Below, one piece after another: positions 35,258-43,340 of a stretch of DNA of 64,000 nucleotides. The notes under the pieces are model-generated. The model was not told the DNA's origin and did not search any database. It saw nothing but the letters and a program-made list of their open reading frames with translations. Within the stretch, counting starts at the first letter, position 1; each line of letters starts with the position of its first letter. Both the position numbers and the translations under genes were made by a program. The stretch is from Flavobacterium sp. AG291 (GTDB lineage Bacteria > Bacteroidota > Bacteroidia > Flavobacteriales > Flavobacteriaceae): assembly GCF_003350375.1 (NCBI RefSeq), contig NZ_QQAR01000006.1, positions 62,001-126,000 on the forward strand. The letters are read 5' to 3'.

Positions 35258-35809
35258 ATGGACGAAAAACTCATATCAGCATGCAGGAAAATGCACCGGG
35301 ACTCACAGAGGCAGGTGTATGAGCTTATGGCTCCTAAACTGTACCATACCTGCAAAAGGTACCTGAAAAGCGAGGAAGAGATAGAAGAGGCTATGGCCGA
35401 TGCCTTCTATACTATTTTTACCAAACTTGACCAACTGAAAGAAGACAAGGCCTTTGAAGCATGGGCCCGCAAAATTGCGGTAAACCTTTGCCTGATGAGC
35501 CTTAAGAAAAACGTAAACTTCAATATCTACATTGAAGACATGAGCCGAAGCAGCGAACCATCCGAAACCCAGTCGGCCGGGCTTGAGGAAGAAGACCTGC
35601 TAAACCTGCTCACCCATCTGCCGGAAGGCTGCAGGACCGTATTTAACCTGTATGCCATAGAAGGCTATTCTCATAAAGAGATCGCCTCCATGCTGAATAT
35701 TTCTGAGGGAACATCCAAATCACAATTAAACGTCTCCCGCACGAAGCTAAAGGAATTAGTAAACAGTGTTTATTATCAAAACGAGAACAGTCATGGAAAA
35801 TCAAGATAA
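35258..35809 (+). CDS. ECF RNA polymerase sigma factor
   Basis: 183 residues. Region 2 is YELMAPKLYHTCKRYLKSEEEIEEAMADAFYTIFTKLDQ with the conserved DAF; region 4 is LPEGCRTVFNLYAIEGYSHKEIASMLNISEGTSKSQLNVSRTKL, containing the helix-turn-helix. There are adjacent GTG (35255) and ATG (35258) starts; the ATG was taken. The last 17 nt overlap the start of the large vWA/plug protein, whose N-terminus looks like an anti-sigma segment, so the two are very likely a regulator-partner pair. Confidence 0.94.
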   Translation: MDEKLISACRKMHRDSQRQVYELMAPKLYHTCKRYLKSEEEIEEAMADAFYTIFTKLDQLKEDKAFEAWARKIAVNLCLMSLKKNVNFNIYIEDMSRSSEPSETQSAGLEEEDLLNLLTHLPEGCRTVFNLYAIEGYSHKEIASMLNISEGTSKSQLNVSRTKLKELVNSVYYQNENSHGKSR

Positions 35810-38732
35810 AATATACGAACAGTTTAAAGAGGCTGCAGGCAAAGCCGAACAAAAGGATTTTGCCCGTATGGAAGCGGTATGGAACCGCGTAGAAGAGAAA
35901 CTGGACAATAAAAAACAGCGCAGGATCGCTGCCTGGTGGAAATACACAGGCATGGCTGCGGTATTCTTACTGTTTATGGGCGTTGGTTTCTTTATGCTGA
36001 CTAACGAAAAAAACAACCCTGTTATTGCGCCAAAAGTTACTCCTGAAAATAGCGTAACCGTTATTGACACCCAAAAGGTAAAACAAACTTTTGATCCTGC
36101 TAAAACGGAGGAGAGAGAAGCGGTTGTTACTACAGAAACAAAAACGGCAAAAACTGCACCGATGGAAGTTATGGCTTCAGGCATGAATGCTGTTACAAAT
36201 GAGGCGAAAGAGGAGTATTCAGTAAAATATGATGCCTATACACCAACCTTAAATGATAATGTAGTGGAAAGCTCCGCAACAGCTAGCCCTACAGGAGATG
36301 TTAATTATACCGAACCAAATGCCAAAAGCAAAGACAAAGCGCAGGCTATAGAACCAGCAACCTTAGTCACTGTTCAGCCTGTGGCAGAACCCGTTGCAAC
36401 TATTATAAATCCTGCCAGTGTAGAAAAGAAAATGGTATCAGGAGTTATAACCGATAGTAGTGGTTTACCGGTACCGGGAGCAAATGTTGTAATACAGGGC
36501 ACAACAAAAGGTACCCAAACCGATTTTGACGGTAAATACATGATTGATGCTAAAGAGGGTGAAAAGCTTATCGCTTCATTTGTTGGTATGCAAACTCAGA
36601 CGGTTACACTTGGCAGAAGAAAAGACAATGTAAATTTTAAACTGGCTGATGATACAACGACACTTGAATCAGTTATTGTAGAAGCTTACAGAACAACCTC
36701 ATATCGCAGCGCCGAAGAACGAAAAACAATGCGTGAGGAGCGCAGAGAAGAAAGAAAGGCTAAAAAAGAAGCCAAAGAAGCAGCTAAAAATTCAACTGCA
36801 ACATCACAGGGTTATGTTAGTGCACCGGCAGTAGCTGAGACCTACAGAACAACCACAAAACCTCAAAGCAATGTTGCTGTCACAACTATAACCTCTAAAA
36901 CCATCGAAGGCAGGCCTAATGCTGACTTTGTACAAACATTACAGGGACAGGTACCGGGACTGAACATTAGCACAGGTTCAGGGCAACCGGGAGCGAACAG
37001 TACGGTTGTATTGAGAGGTGTTGGTTCTATAAATGGAAATGTCGAACCACTGTATGTTATTGATGGCGTTCCTTTAAACTCAGATAAATTCAGGAAAATA
37101 AATCCGAATGATATTGAGAGTATCATCGTTCTGAAAGATGCCGGAGCTACTTCAATCTATGGCAGCAGAGGTGCTAATGGAGTGATCATCGTTAAGACCA
37201 AAAAACCTTTGAGTGACAGAGAAAAACGTAAACTGGAAAAACTAAATAAAAAACTGGAGCAACAGAAAAAAGAGCATCCGGAGAGTTTTACTACTACCGA
37301 GGCTCCTAAACAAGCATCCATAGAAATAGATCAGGAAGACTATGAATCGTTTGAAGAGAACAAGTTTGAAAACCCTGCCACTACTCCACTATCAACTTTT
37401 TCGATAGATGTGGATAACGCTTCGTACACGAACATCAGGCGTTTCCTGAACAACGGGCAGACCGTTCCAAAGGATGCAGTACGCATAGAAGAGATGATCA
37501 ATTTCTTTAAGTATCAATATCCTCAGCCGGCAAACAACGAACCGTTCTCTATCAATACCGAGTACAGCGATGCACCGTGGAATCCTCAGCATAAACTATT
37601 GAAGATTGGGCTTCAGGGCAAGATCATTCAGGATGATAATCTGCCGGCTTCTAACTTTGTATTCCTGCTTGATGTTTCCGGTTCTATGAACGAACCTAAC
37701 AAATTGCCTTTGCTAAAACAAAGCATGAAAGTACTGGTAAACCAAATGCGTAAAAAAGACAGGATTGCGATTGTGGTTTATGCGGGTGCCGCGGGATTGG
37801 TATTGCCTTCTACAAATGGTGACGAGAAAGAAAAGATATTCGACGCCCTTAATAACCTTAATGCAGGTGGGAGTACAGCAGGTGGTGCAGGTATTGAGCT
37901 TGCCTATAAAACAGCCCAGGAGAATTTTGTAAAGAATGGCAACAACCGTGTAATACTGGCTACCGATGGCGACTTTAATGTAGGCGCTTCATCGAACACC
38001 GACATGCAGACCCTTATTGAAGAGAAACGTAAAAGTGGGGTATTCTTAACCTGTCTTGGCTATGGTATGGGTAACTATAAAGATTCTAAACTGGAAAACC
38101 TTTCTGACAAAGGAAATGGCAACTATGCTTACATCGACAATATGCAGGAAGCCGACAGGTATCTGAACAAAGAATTCAAAGGTTCTATGTATGCCATTGC
38201 AAAAGATGTGAAGATACAAATTGAGTTTAACCCGAAACATGTGCAGTCGTACCGATTGATAGGCTATGAAAACCGCAAACTGCGTGACGAGGATTTTGCC
38301 AACGATGCTATTGATGCGGGTGAGCTTGGCAGCGGCCATACCGTAACAGCACTTTATGAAATTATACCAACCGGTATAAAAAGTGACTACTTTAATGCGG
38401 CTCCTGAACTGAAATACAGCCAACCAACAGGTACTGCCAATCAGTACAACGATGAACTGGCTACGATAAAATTCAGGTCTAAAAAGCCGGATGAGGATAA
38501 GAGTAACGAGATCATAAGGGTAATACCTAATAATCCAATTCCGCTGCAAAGCACCTCGGGCGATTTTAAATTCTCTGCTGCTGTGGCATGGTTTGGACTG
38601 AAACTGAGGGATTCAAAACTTGTTCCGAACAAAAAAACTGACGATATAAAATCGCTTGCCAAACAAGGACTACAAAATGACCCCGATGGTTACAGAGTAG
38701 AATTTGTAAGACTGGTGGATATGGTAAAATAA
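35793..38732 (+). CDS. Anti-sigma-like / carboxypeptidase-regulatory / TonB-plug / vWA multidomain protein
   Basis: 979 residues from ATG at 35793. Residues 1-46 are a charged cytoplasmic segment of the kind found in flavobacterial anti-sigma proteins (IYEQFKEAAGKAEQKDF). Residues about 47-70 are one membrane helix. Residues about 213-296 form a carboxypeptidase-D regulatory-like domain (GVITDSSGLPVPGANVVIQGT). Residues about 366-471 match a SusC-type TonB plug (LRGVGSINGNVEPLYVIDG, then IYGSRGANGVIIV). Residues about 520-979 are a YfbK-like vWA domain with an intact metal-binding DVSGS near residue 627 and a DUF3520-like C-terminus. The periplasmic part would sense, and the N-terminus could hold the sigma factor. 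Confidence 0.9.
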   Translation: MENQDKIYEQFKEAAGKAEQKDFARMEAVWNRVEEKLDNKKQRRIAAWWKYTGMAAVFLLFMGVGFFMLTNEKNNPVIAPKVTPENSVTVIDTQKVKQTFDPAKTEEREAVVTTETKTAKTAPMEVMASGMNAVTNEAKEEYSVKYDAYTPTLNDNVVESSATASPTGDVNYTEPNAKSKDKAQAIEPATLVTVQPVAEPVATIINPASVEKKMVSGVITDSSGLPVPGANVVIQGTTKGTQTDFDGKYMIDAKEGEKLIASFVGMQTQTVTLGRRKDNVNFKLADDTTTLESVIVEAYRTTSYRSAEERKTMREERREERKAKKEAKEAAKNSTATSQGYVSAPAVAETYRTTTKPQSNVAVTTITSKTIEGRPNADFVQTLQGQVPGLNISTGSGQPGANSTVVLRGVGSINGNVEPLYVIDGVPLNSDKFRKINPNDIESIIVLKDAGATSIYGSRGANGVIIVKTKKPLSDREKRKLEKLNKKLEQQKKEHPESFTTTEAPKQASIEIDQEDYESFEENKFENPATTPLSTFSIDVDNASYTNIRRFLNNGQTVPKDAVRIEEMINFFKYQYPQPANNEPFSINTEYSDAPWNPQHKLLKIGLQGKIIQDDNLPASNFVFLLDVSGSMNEPNKLPLLKQSMKVLVNQMRKKDRIAIVVYAGAAGLVLPSTNGDEKEKIFDALNNLNAGGSTAGGAGIELAYKTAQENFVKNGNNRVILATDGDFNVGASSNTDMQTLIEEKRKSGVFLTCLGYGMGNYKDSKLENLSDKGNGNYAYIDNMQEADRYLNKEFKGSMYAIAKDVKIQIEFNPKHVQSYRLIGYENRKLRDEDFANDAIDAGELGSGHTVTALYEIIPTGIKSDYFNAAPELKYSQPTGTANQYNDELATIKFRSKKPDEDKSNEIIRVIPNNPIPLQSTSGDFKFSAAVAWFGLKLRDSKLVPNKKTDDIKSLAKQGLQNDPDGYRVEFVRLVDMVK

Positions 38733-38755
38733 ATTTTTAGTTACTTAACTCAACT

Positions 38756-38790
38756 AAGCCCGGCAGAAGCCATAATCGGCCGGGCTTTTT
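38756..38790 (+). terminator. Hairpin terminator of the sigma/vWA operon
   Basis: AAGCCCGGC pairs with GCCGGGCTT around a 14-nt loop and is followed by T residues. Confidence 0.85.
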
Positions 38791-38801
38791 TAATTCAATC
38801 T

Positions 38802-39146
38802 ATGAAGACATTTATTTCAATACTTTTTATAGTAAATACTTTTATTGTCTCAGCACAGGAGAAAACACCACAGGAAAAATTTGAAAATGACCTGAAAAGA
38901 AACACTATCACCTTATACCAACTTGGCGGAATTGCCCCAAAGGCAAAAACCCAAACCGATTTAGATTTCCAGACAAAATATAAAGTAAAGTATTATGATT
39001 TTGGTTGCCTTGCTCCTGCTAATATTAGTTTTTATGAGGGTTATAATCTTCTTGCCTTACATTACCTCGCTGACAAATATGGTACAGAAGAAATAAAAGA
39101 TATCCGACAAGACATATTAGGCTTTGACAAATGGAACAAGAAATAA
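38802..39146 (+). CDS. Secreted protein of unknown function (114 aa)
   Basis: Not recognised to a named family. A signal peptide is present (FISILFIVNTFIVSAQ). The mature protein has the ordered motifs LYQLGGIAPKA, YDFGCLAPANISFYEGYN and IKDIRQDILGFDKW, which I have seen in a small Flavobacterium-restricted family. Two nearby domains with a Cys suggest a compact periplasmic fold. The start lies just after the preceding terminator, so it may have no separate promoter. Confidence 0.72.
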   Translation: MKTFISILFIVNTFIVSAQEKTPQEKFENDLKRNTITLYQLGGIAPKAKTQTDLDFQTKYKVKYYDFGCLAPANISFYEGYNLLALHYLADKYGTEEIKDIRQDILGFDKWNKK

Positions 39147-39149
39147 CAA

Positions 39150-39178
39150 AAAAGGCAGAAGTTAACACTTCTGCCTTT
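39150..39178. terminator. Bidirectional hairpin terminator between convergent genes
   Basis: A 12-bp stem AAAGGCAGAAGT / ACTTCTGCCTTT with a 4-nt loop between two convergent genes. Confidence 0.88.
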
Positions 39179-39198
39179 AGGTTATATTCATCCCGATA

Positions 39199-40830
39199 TT
39201 ACTTCTCTATCTCCCTAAGATTTTCCATCTTCTTCATTTCAAGGAAACCTTTAATATCTTCAAAATGTTCTTTTACACGTTTGTTGCCAAACTCAAACAC
39301 TTTAGTTACCAGCCCGTCAAGGAAATCCCTGTCGTGCGATACCAGTATCAGCGTACCGTCAAATGCGATAAGCGCATCTTTAATGATATCCTTGGTTTTC
39401 ATATCAAGGTGGTTGGTAGGCTCATCCAGAATAAGTACATTATAGGGCTCAAGCAATAACTTAATCATGGCAAGACGTGTCTTCTCACCTCCAGAAAGTA
39501 CTTTTACCTTCTTGGTTGTATCATCGCCACTAAACATAAACGCTCCAAGAATAGTTTTGATCTGCGTACGGATATCACCCTCAGCAATACGGTCAATAGT
39601 ATCAAAAACAGTAATCTCTCCATCAAGAAGTGATGCCTGGTTCTGTGCAAAATATCCAATCTTTACATTATGGCCTACTTCCAGTTTACCCTGATATTCC
39701 AACTCACCCATAATGGCTTTAACCATCGTAGATTTACCCTCACCATTCTTACCTACAAAGGCAACTTTCTGACCACGTTCAATAACCATCTCAGCATCTT
39801 TGAAAACCACATGGTCACCGTATGATTTAGAAAGCTCATTTACCACTACAGGATACTGACCCGAACGTGGAGCCGGCGGGAACTTAAGGCGAAGCGCCGA
39901 AGTATCTACCTCATCAACCTCAACAAGTTCCAGTTTCTCAAGCATTTTAACACGCGACTGCACCTGAAGTGTTTTAGAGTAAGTTCCTTTAAAACGCTCT
40001 ATGAATTCCACATTCTCGGCAATCATCTTTTGTTGCTCATCATAAGCTTTCTGCTGATGTGCACGACGGTCTTTACGTAGCTCTAAATAGTGTGAATATT
40101 TTGCTTTATAATCATATATCCTTCCCATTGTAACTTCAATGGTACGGGTAGTAATATTGTCTACAAACGCCCTGTCGTGCGATATTACCATAACGGCTTT
40201 GGCACTGTTTACAAGGAAATCCTCAAGCCATTGAATGCTCTCGATATCCATGTGGTTGGTAGGCTCATCCAAAAGGATAAGGTCAGGCTTCTGAAGTAAT
40301 ATCTTAGCAAGCTCGATACGCATTCTCCATCCACCGCTGAATTCAGATGTAGGCCTCGCAAAATCCTCACGGGTAAAACCCATACCGAGAAGTACCTTTT
40401 CAACTTCAGCTTCATAATTTACCTCCTCAATAGAGTAGAATTTCTCGCTAAGTTCTGATACTCTTTCGATGATCTTATAGTATTCATCCGACTCGTAGTC
40501 CGTACGAATGGTAAGTTGTTCGTTAAGCTCATCAATCTCAGCCTTCATCTTAAAGATGGTTTCAAAGGCTTTAGATGTCTCTTCAAATACAGTAGCATTG
40601 TCTTCGGTAAGCAAGTGCTGAGGAAGGTAGGCAATAACAGTACCTTTTGGAGCCGAAATGTTTCCTGACGAAGGTTTGTTTACCCCTGCAATAATTTTAA
40701 GCAGTGTCGATTTTCCCGCACCGTTCTTACCCATAAGGGCAATCTTATCCGTTTCATTAATCGAAAAAGAAACATCGCTAAAAAGCGTGGTACCGCCAAA
40801 CTGTACCGAAAGCGCATCTACTGTAATCAT
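39199..40830 (-). CDS. ABC-F family ATPase, YbiT-like
   Basis: 543 residues with two ABC domains and no membrane segments. The first has GKNGAGKSTLLK and FSGGWRMRIELA; the second has GKNGEGKSTMVK and LSGGEKTRLAM. DEPTNHMD and DEPTNHLD mark both Walker B regions. It lacks the C-terminal coiled coil of the Uup-like paralogue at 10.2 kb. ABC-F proteins act on ribosomes. A -7 element precedes the start. Confidence 0.92.
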   Translation of the reverse strand: MITVDALSVQFGGTTLFSDVSFSINETDKIALMGKNGAGKSTLLKIIAGVNKPSSGNISAPKGTVIAYLPQHLLTEDNATVFEETSKAFETIFKMKAEIDELNEQLTIRTDYESDEYYKIIERVSELSEKFYSIEEVNYEAEVEKVLLGMGFTREDFARPTSEFSGGWRMRIELAKILLQKPDLILLDEPTNHMDIESIQWLEDFLVNSAKAVMVISHDRAFVDNITTRTIEVTMGRIYDYKAKYSHYLELRKDRRAHQQKAYDEQQKMIAENVEFIERFKGTYSKTLQVQSRVKMLEKLELVEVDEVDTSALRLKFPPAPRSGQYPVVVNELSKSYGDHVVFKDAEMVIERGQKVAFVGKNGEGKSTMVKAIMGELEYQGKLEVGHNVKIGYFAQNQASLLDGEITVFDTIDRIAEGDIRTQIKTILGAFMFSGDDTTKKVKVLSGGEKTRLAMIKLLLEPYNVLILDEPTNHLDMKTKDIIKDALIAFDGTLILVSHDRDFLDGLVTKVFEFGNKRVKEHFEDIKGFLEMKKMENLREIEK

Positions 40831-40849
40831 GATTATTTTTTTGAAGCCG

Positions 40850-40857
40850 CAAAGATA
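40850..40857 (-). promoter_or_regulatory. Bacteroidetes -7 promoter element (ABC-F)
   Basis: The minus strand reads TATCTTTG, exact TAnnTTTG match, 19 nt before the start. Confidence 0.6.
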
Positions 40858-40890
40858 GGATAATCAGGCGATTTGGCAAAGAGGGTTTAT

Positions 40891-40921
40891 TTGCAGAACA
40901 TAAAAAGATTGGCTACTTTTG
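40891..40921 (+). promoter_or_regulatory. Consensus Bacteroidetes promoter of the mini-membrane-protein array
   Basis: TTG at 40891-40893 and TACTTTTG at 40914-40921 with a 20-nt spacer, 25 nt before the first ATG. No other promoter-like site was seen inside the array, so the five genes are likely one transcript. Confidence 0.75.
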
Positions 40922-40946
40922 AAAGTATAATTTTTAATTGATTTTG

Positions 40947-41177
40947 ATGAAACCTTGGGTTAAAGCCGGTTTGCTTTGGGCGTTGTGGATGTTTGTTTTT
41001 ATGACATTCATAGCTCCTTATATATTGGTATGGACCGGATTTCAGGATGAAAATGAACCGAAATTCCCATTAGCTAAAATTGTTATTAATGCGGTGGTAT
41101 TCACCATTTGCGGACTTATTTTCGGATACTGGAATTCTAAAAAGAAAAATGGGCCTAAAAAACAAATGGACTCCTAA
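40947..41177 (+). CDS. Two-helix mini membrane protein, array member 1
   Basis: 76 residues, MKPWVKAGLLWALWMFVFMTF start. Two hydrophobic helices (about 7-27 and 46-62) joined by a polar loop, with a Lys-rich C-terminus (SKKKNGPKKQ), so both ends are probably cytoplasmic. The conserved elements of the array are W-V-K-x-G-L-x-W at the start and G-L-I-F-G-Y near the end. It is the most divergent in the loop (TGFQDENEPKF). The stop overlaps the next ATG by one base (TAATG). The ATG at 40947 was preferred over TTG at 40938. Confidence 0.75.
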   Translation: MKPWVKAGLLWALWMFVFMTFIAPYILVWTGFQDENEPKFPLAKIVINAVVFTICGLIFGYWNSKKKNGPKKQMDS

Positions 41178-41362
41178 TGAAAAGCTGGATAAAATTCGGA
41201 TTGTTCTGGGGAATGTTTATGGCATTGGTCATAAATGTATTATTTCCATTATTTGATGGAACGGATATCGTTCCGATGAAAGTTCTTGTAAGCATTCCGT
41301 TCTGGCTTGTTGGCGGACTCATCTTTGGTTACGTTTCACGCAAAAAAGAATCAAAACAATAA
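41177..41362 (+). CDS. Two-helix mini membrane protein, array member 2
   Basis: 61 residues. MKSWIKFGLFWGMFMALVI start, NVLFPLFDGTD loop, then IPFWLVGGLIFGYVSRKK. The loop FPLFDG and the ending G-L-I-F-G-Y are shared with members 4 and 5. Its ATG shares a base with the stop of member 1, and the next gene starts 2 nt after its stop, suggesting coupled translation. No known domain. Confidence 0.75.
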   Translation: MKSWIKFGLFWGMFMALVINVLFPLFDGTDIVPMKVLVSIPFWLVGGLIFGYVSRKKESKQ

Positions 41363-41364
41363 TT

Positions 41365-41583
41365 ATGTCACGATATACAAAAGCGGTTATAGCCTGGTTC
41401 TTTTTCTGCTTTGTGCTTACCACTTTTGTATTGCCTTTACTTGGCTGGAGCAATAACACTATTGACCTCTCACAGATAGTTGTCAACTTTTTTCTTTGGG
41501 GAATTGTCTGCTTTTTCGTAATTTACATGGAGAAACGACGCGTAAAGAAACTTAAAAAAGATAACGATGAAAAAATGGGTTAA
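41365..41583 (+). CDS. Two-helix mini membrane protein, array member 3
   Basis: 72 residues. Two helices, AVIAWFFFCFVLTTFVLPLLGW and IVVNFFLWGIVCFFVIYM, then a strongly basic tail (EKRRVKKLKKDNDEK). It keeps the loop position (LPLLGW) but lacks the G-L-x-G-Y ending, so it is the least typical. Its last 17 nt overlap member 4. Confidence 0.72.
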   Translation: MSRYTKAVIAWFFFCFVLTTFVLPLLGWSNNTIDLSQIVVNFFLWGIVCFFVIYMEKRRVKKLKKDNDEKMG

Positions 41584-41770
41584 ATATGGATTGCTCCAGG
41601 GAGCTCTTATGGCCTTTGGACTCGCCATAGCCTTTCCAATATTAGATGGAACATTTTCCACCACAAACCTAGTGATAGGGATACCTGTATTTATACTGTC
41701 GGGATTGGTTTGGGGATACCTGATGCTTGGAAAACAACCAAAAAAATTATACAATGAAAAAATGGGTTAG
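41567..41770 (+). CDS. Two-helix mini membrane protein, array member 4
   Basis: 67 residues. MKKWVKYGLLQGALMAFGL start, AFPILDGTF loop, IPVFILSGLVWGYLMLG second helix. It begins inside the last codons of member 3 (ATG at 41567, in GATGAAAAAATGGG) and ends with the same overlap pattern onto member 5. The C-terminal YNEKMG is thus partly dictated by the overlap. Confidence 0.75.
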   Translation: MKKWVKYGLLQGALMAFGLAIAFPILDGTFSTTNLVIGIPVFILSGLVWGYLMLGKQPKKLYNEKMG

Positions 41771-41936
41771 ATCAGGACTAGTTTGGGGAGGCATCCTTTA
41801 TATCATCACCATGATTATTTTTCCCCTTTTTGACCACGAACGTTTTACCATTACCAAAATACTTTTGGGTATCCCACTATGGATAGTAGTAGGTTTGATT
41901 TTGGGTTATTTACTGAAAAAGAAGAAGGCACATTAA
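41754..41936 (+). CDS. Two-helix mini membrane protein, array member 5
   Basis: 60 residues from ATG at 41754. MKKWVRSGLVWGGILYIIT start, IIFPLFDHERF loop, IPLWIVVGLILGYLLKKKK end. It is closest to members 2 and 4. Its start overlaps the end of member 4 by exactly 17 nt, the same as the 3/4 junction. Its stop codon overlaps the opposite-strand hydrolase stop within TTAA (41933-41936), leaving no room for a terminator between them. Confidence 0.75.
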   Translation: MKKWVRSGLVWGGILYIITMIIFPLFDHERFTITKILLGIPLWIVVGLILGYLLKKKKAH

Positions 41937-42691
41937 TTCTTTAAAACATCATCAGCAAACTTTTTAAATTCCGATTTAAAATGTTTGTTATCATTGATAC
42001 CGTTATGTCCCTGACCCGGAAGTGTAATTAATGTCTCTCTCTCTTTAAATTCTGCTTTAAGCTTTTCCGAGTTACTATAAGGCAACAATTTGTCATCAGA
42101 ACCGTGAAAAATACAGACAGGTGCTTTTACTTTTTGAAGGAATTCATGAGTCTCAAAATTATATTTCTTTAAAAATCCCGGCATAAATGGAACCATAGAA
42201 CTAATTGTTTCCCTTAGACTGTAATAGGGCGCCTGCAAAACCAGTCCTGCAGGTTTATTACCAGAAGCCAGCTTAGCTGCTGGTCCAGTACCTATGGAAT
42301 AACCCACAATTATAATTTTATTCTCAGGATAGCCTGCCTTTACATAATCATAGGCCTTTTGCACATCATTAAGAAACTGTTGTTCCCCTGATATCTTCCC
42401 TTCACTTTTACCGTAACCCCTATAGTCCAGAATGAAAATATCATATCCCATATCGTTATAAGTCGTAGCGATTTCACCCCAACCTTTCACCGAACCTCCA
42501 TTACCATGAAGATAAAACACGAGTCCTTTAGTTTCCGCTGATTTAAAAAGCAAACCGTTCAAGTTTACATCCTTCTCAACAGGAATAGAAAGCTCTTCAA
42601 ATTTAGAATCAAATGAAAACTTATAGTTCTTAGTCAAAACTTCAGGCTGAAAAATCATTCCCTCCTGATTAAAATATAAGTAAGCAACCAA
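41933..42691 (-). CDS. Alpha/beta hydrolase; N-terminal anchor lost by an in-frame stop
   Basis: The hydrolase core is intact: oxyanion region YLHGNGGSVKGW, nucleophile elbow IIVGYSIGTGPA (GYSIG), an acid region ICIFHGSDDKLLPY and His in LPGQGHNGIND. Homologues of this type (BEM46/ABHD13-like) carry an N-terminal membrane anchor. Here the natural start is probably ATG at 42757, since it overlaps the GNAT stop as ATGA, but codon 20 is TAA at 42698-42700. The open frame used here starts from TTG at 42691; ATG at 42658 is another choice. The gene may make a soluble protein or be decaying. Confidence 0.75.
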   Translation of the reverse strand: MVAYLYFNQEGMIFQPEVLTKNYKFSFDSKFEELSIPVEKDVNLNGLLFKSAETKGLVFYLHGNGGSVKGWGEIATTYNDMGYDIFILDYRGYGKSEGKISGEQQFLNDVQKAYDYVKAGYPENKIIIVGYSIGTGPAAKLASGNKPAGLVLQAPYYSLRETISSMVPFMPGFLKKYNFETHEFLQKVKAPVCIFHGSDDKLLPYSNSEKLKAEFKERETLITLPGQGHNGINDNKHFKSEFKKFADDVLKN

Positions 42692-42757
42692 AAACAGTTA
42701 TATAAACCCAAGAAAAGAAACAATAATAATCGTTATAAATTTGAGGCTCTTAATCAT
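42692..42757 (-). other. Interrupted 5' part of the hydrolase gene
   Basis: From ATG at 42757 the minus strand encodes MIKSLKFITIIIVSFLGFI, then TAA at 42698-42700, then LF joining LVAYLYFNQEG of the hydrolase in the same frame. The hydrophobic run would make a membrane anchor. The ATG overlaps the GNAT stop (ATGA). Confidence 0.7.
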
Positions 42758-43278
42758 AAATTCGGATTCTTTATTTCATACCAGGCTTCTTCCACACCAT
42801 CCTCAATAAAAGTCTCAATGAATTTTAAACCCGATTTTTCGAGAATTCTTCGCGATGCTTCATTACCGGTATCAGCATAAGCATTTATTTTCTCTAGCTT
42901 CATTACATTAAAGCCATAGTCTACCAATGCCTTCGCAACCTCACTTCCATAACCTTTACCCCAGTGCTTTTTAAGAAATCGATATCCCAAATCTATAAAT
43001 ATGCCTCTATCCGGCAGGTTGCGTTCTCTTTTGAGCCCTGCCCAACCTACAAATTCATCTGTTTCTTTAAGGATTACAGCCATTCTTACTATCCCAAATT
43101 CGGTATACTGCCATTGCAGGTTTTCAATAATAGGGTACACTTCATCAATATGCTTTAAAGGATTATTACCTAAGTACAAATGCACTTCAGGATCAGAATC
43201 CATTTCAAACATAGCCTCAGCATCTGAAGATTGAATTAAACGAAATAACAGACGTGGGGTTTCGAGTATTGTTTGCAT
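42754..43278 (-). CDS. GNAT family N-acetyltransferase (RimJ/RimL type)
   Basis: 174 residues from ATG at 43278. ILETPRLLFRLIQSSDAEAMFEMDSDPEV is the RimJ/RimL-type start, WAGLKRERNLPDRGIFIDLGYRFLKKHWGKGYGSEVAKALVDYGF carries the acetyl-CoA loop (a GxG-like GKGYGSE), and NEASRRILEKSGLKFIETF is the C-terminal beta-alpha. The acceptor may be a protein N-terminus or small molecule. Translationally coupled to the hydrolase. Confidence 0.92.
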   Translation of the reverse strand: MQTILETPRLLFRLIQSSDAEAMFEMDSDPEVHLYLGNNPLKHIDEVYPIIENLQWQYTEFGIVRMAVILKETDEFVGWAGLKRERNLPDRGIFIDLGYRFLKKHWGKGYGSEVAKALVDYGFNVMKLEKINAYADTGNEASRRILEKSGLKFIETFIEDGVEEAWYEIKNPNL

Positions 43279-43311
43279 GACTAATTGATTACTGAACACG
43301 AATATAAAGAA

Positions 43312-43340
43312 AAAAGCTACTGATTTCTCAGTAGCTTTTT
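43312..43340 (-). terminator. Hairpin terminator overlapping the end of the next gene
   Basis: AAAAGCTACTGA / TCAGTAGCTTTTT stem. The stop codon of the gene at 43328-43930 (TGA at 43328-43330) lies inside the stem, so the last codons form part of the terminator. Confidence 0.8.
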
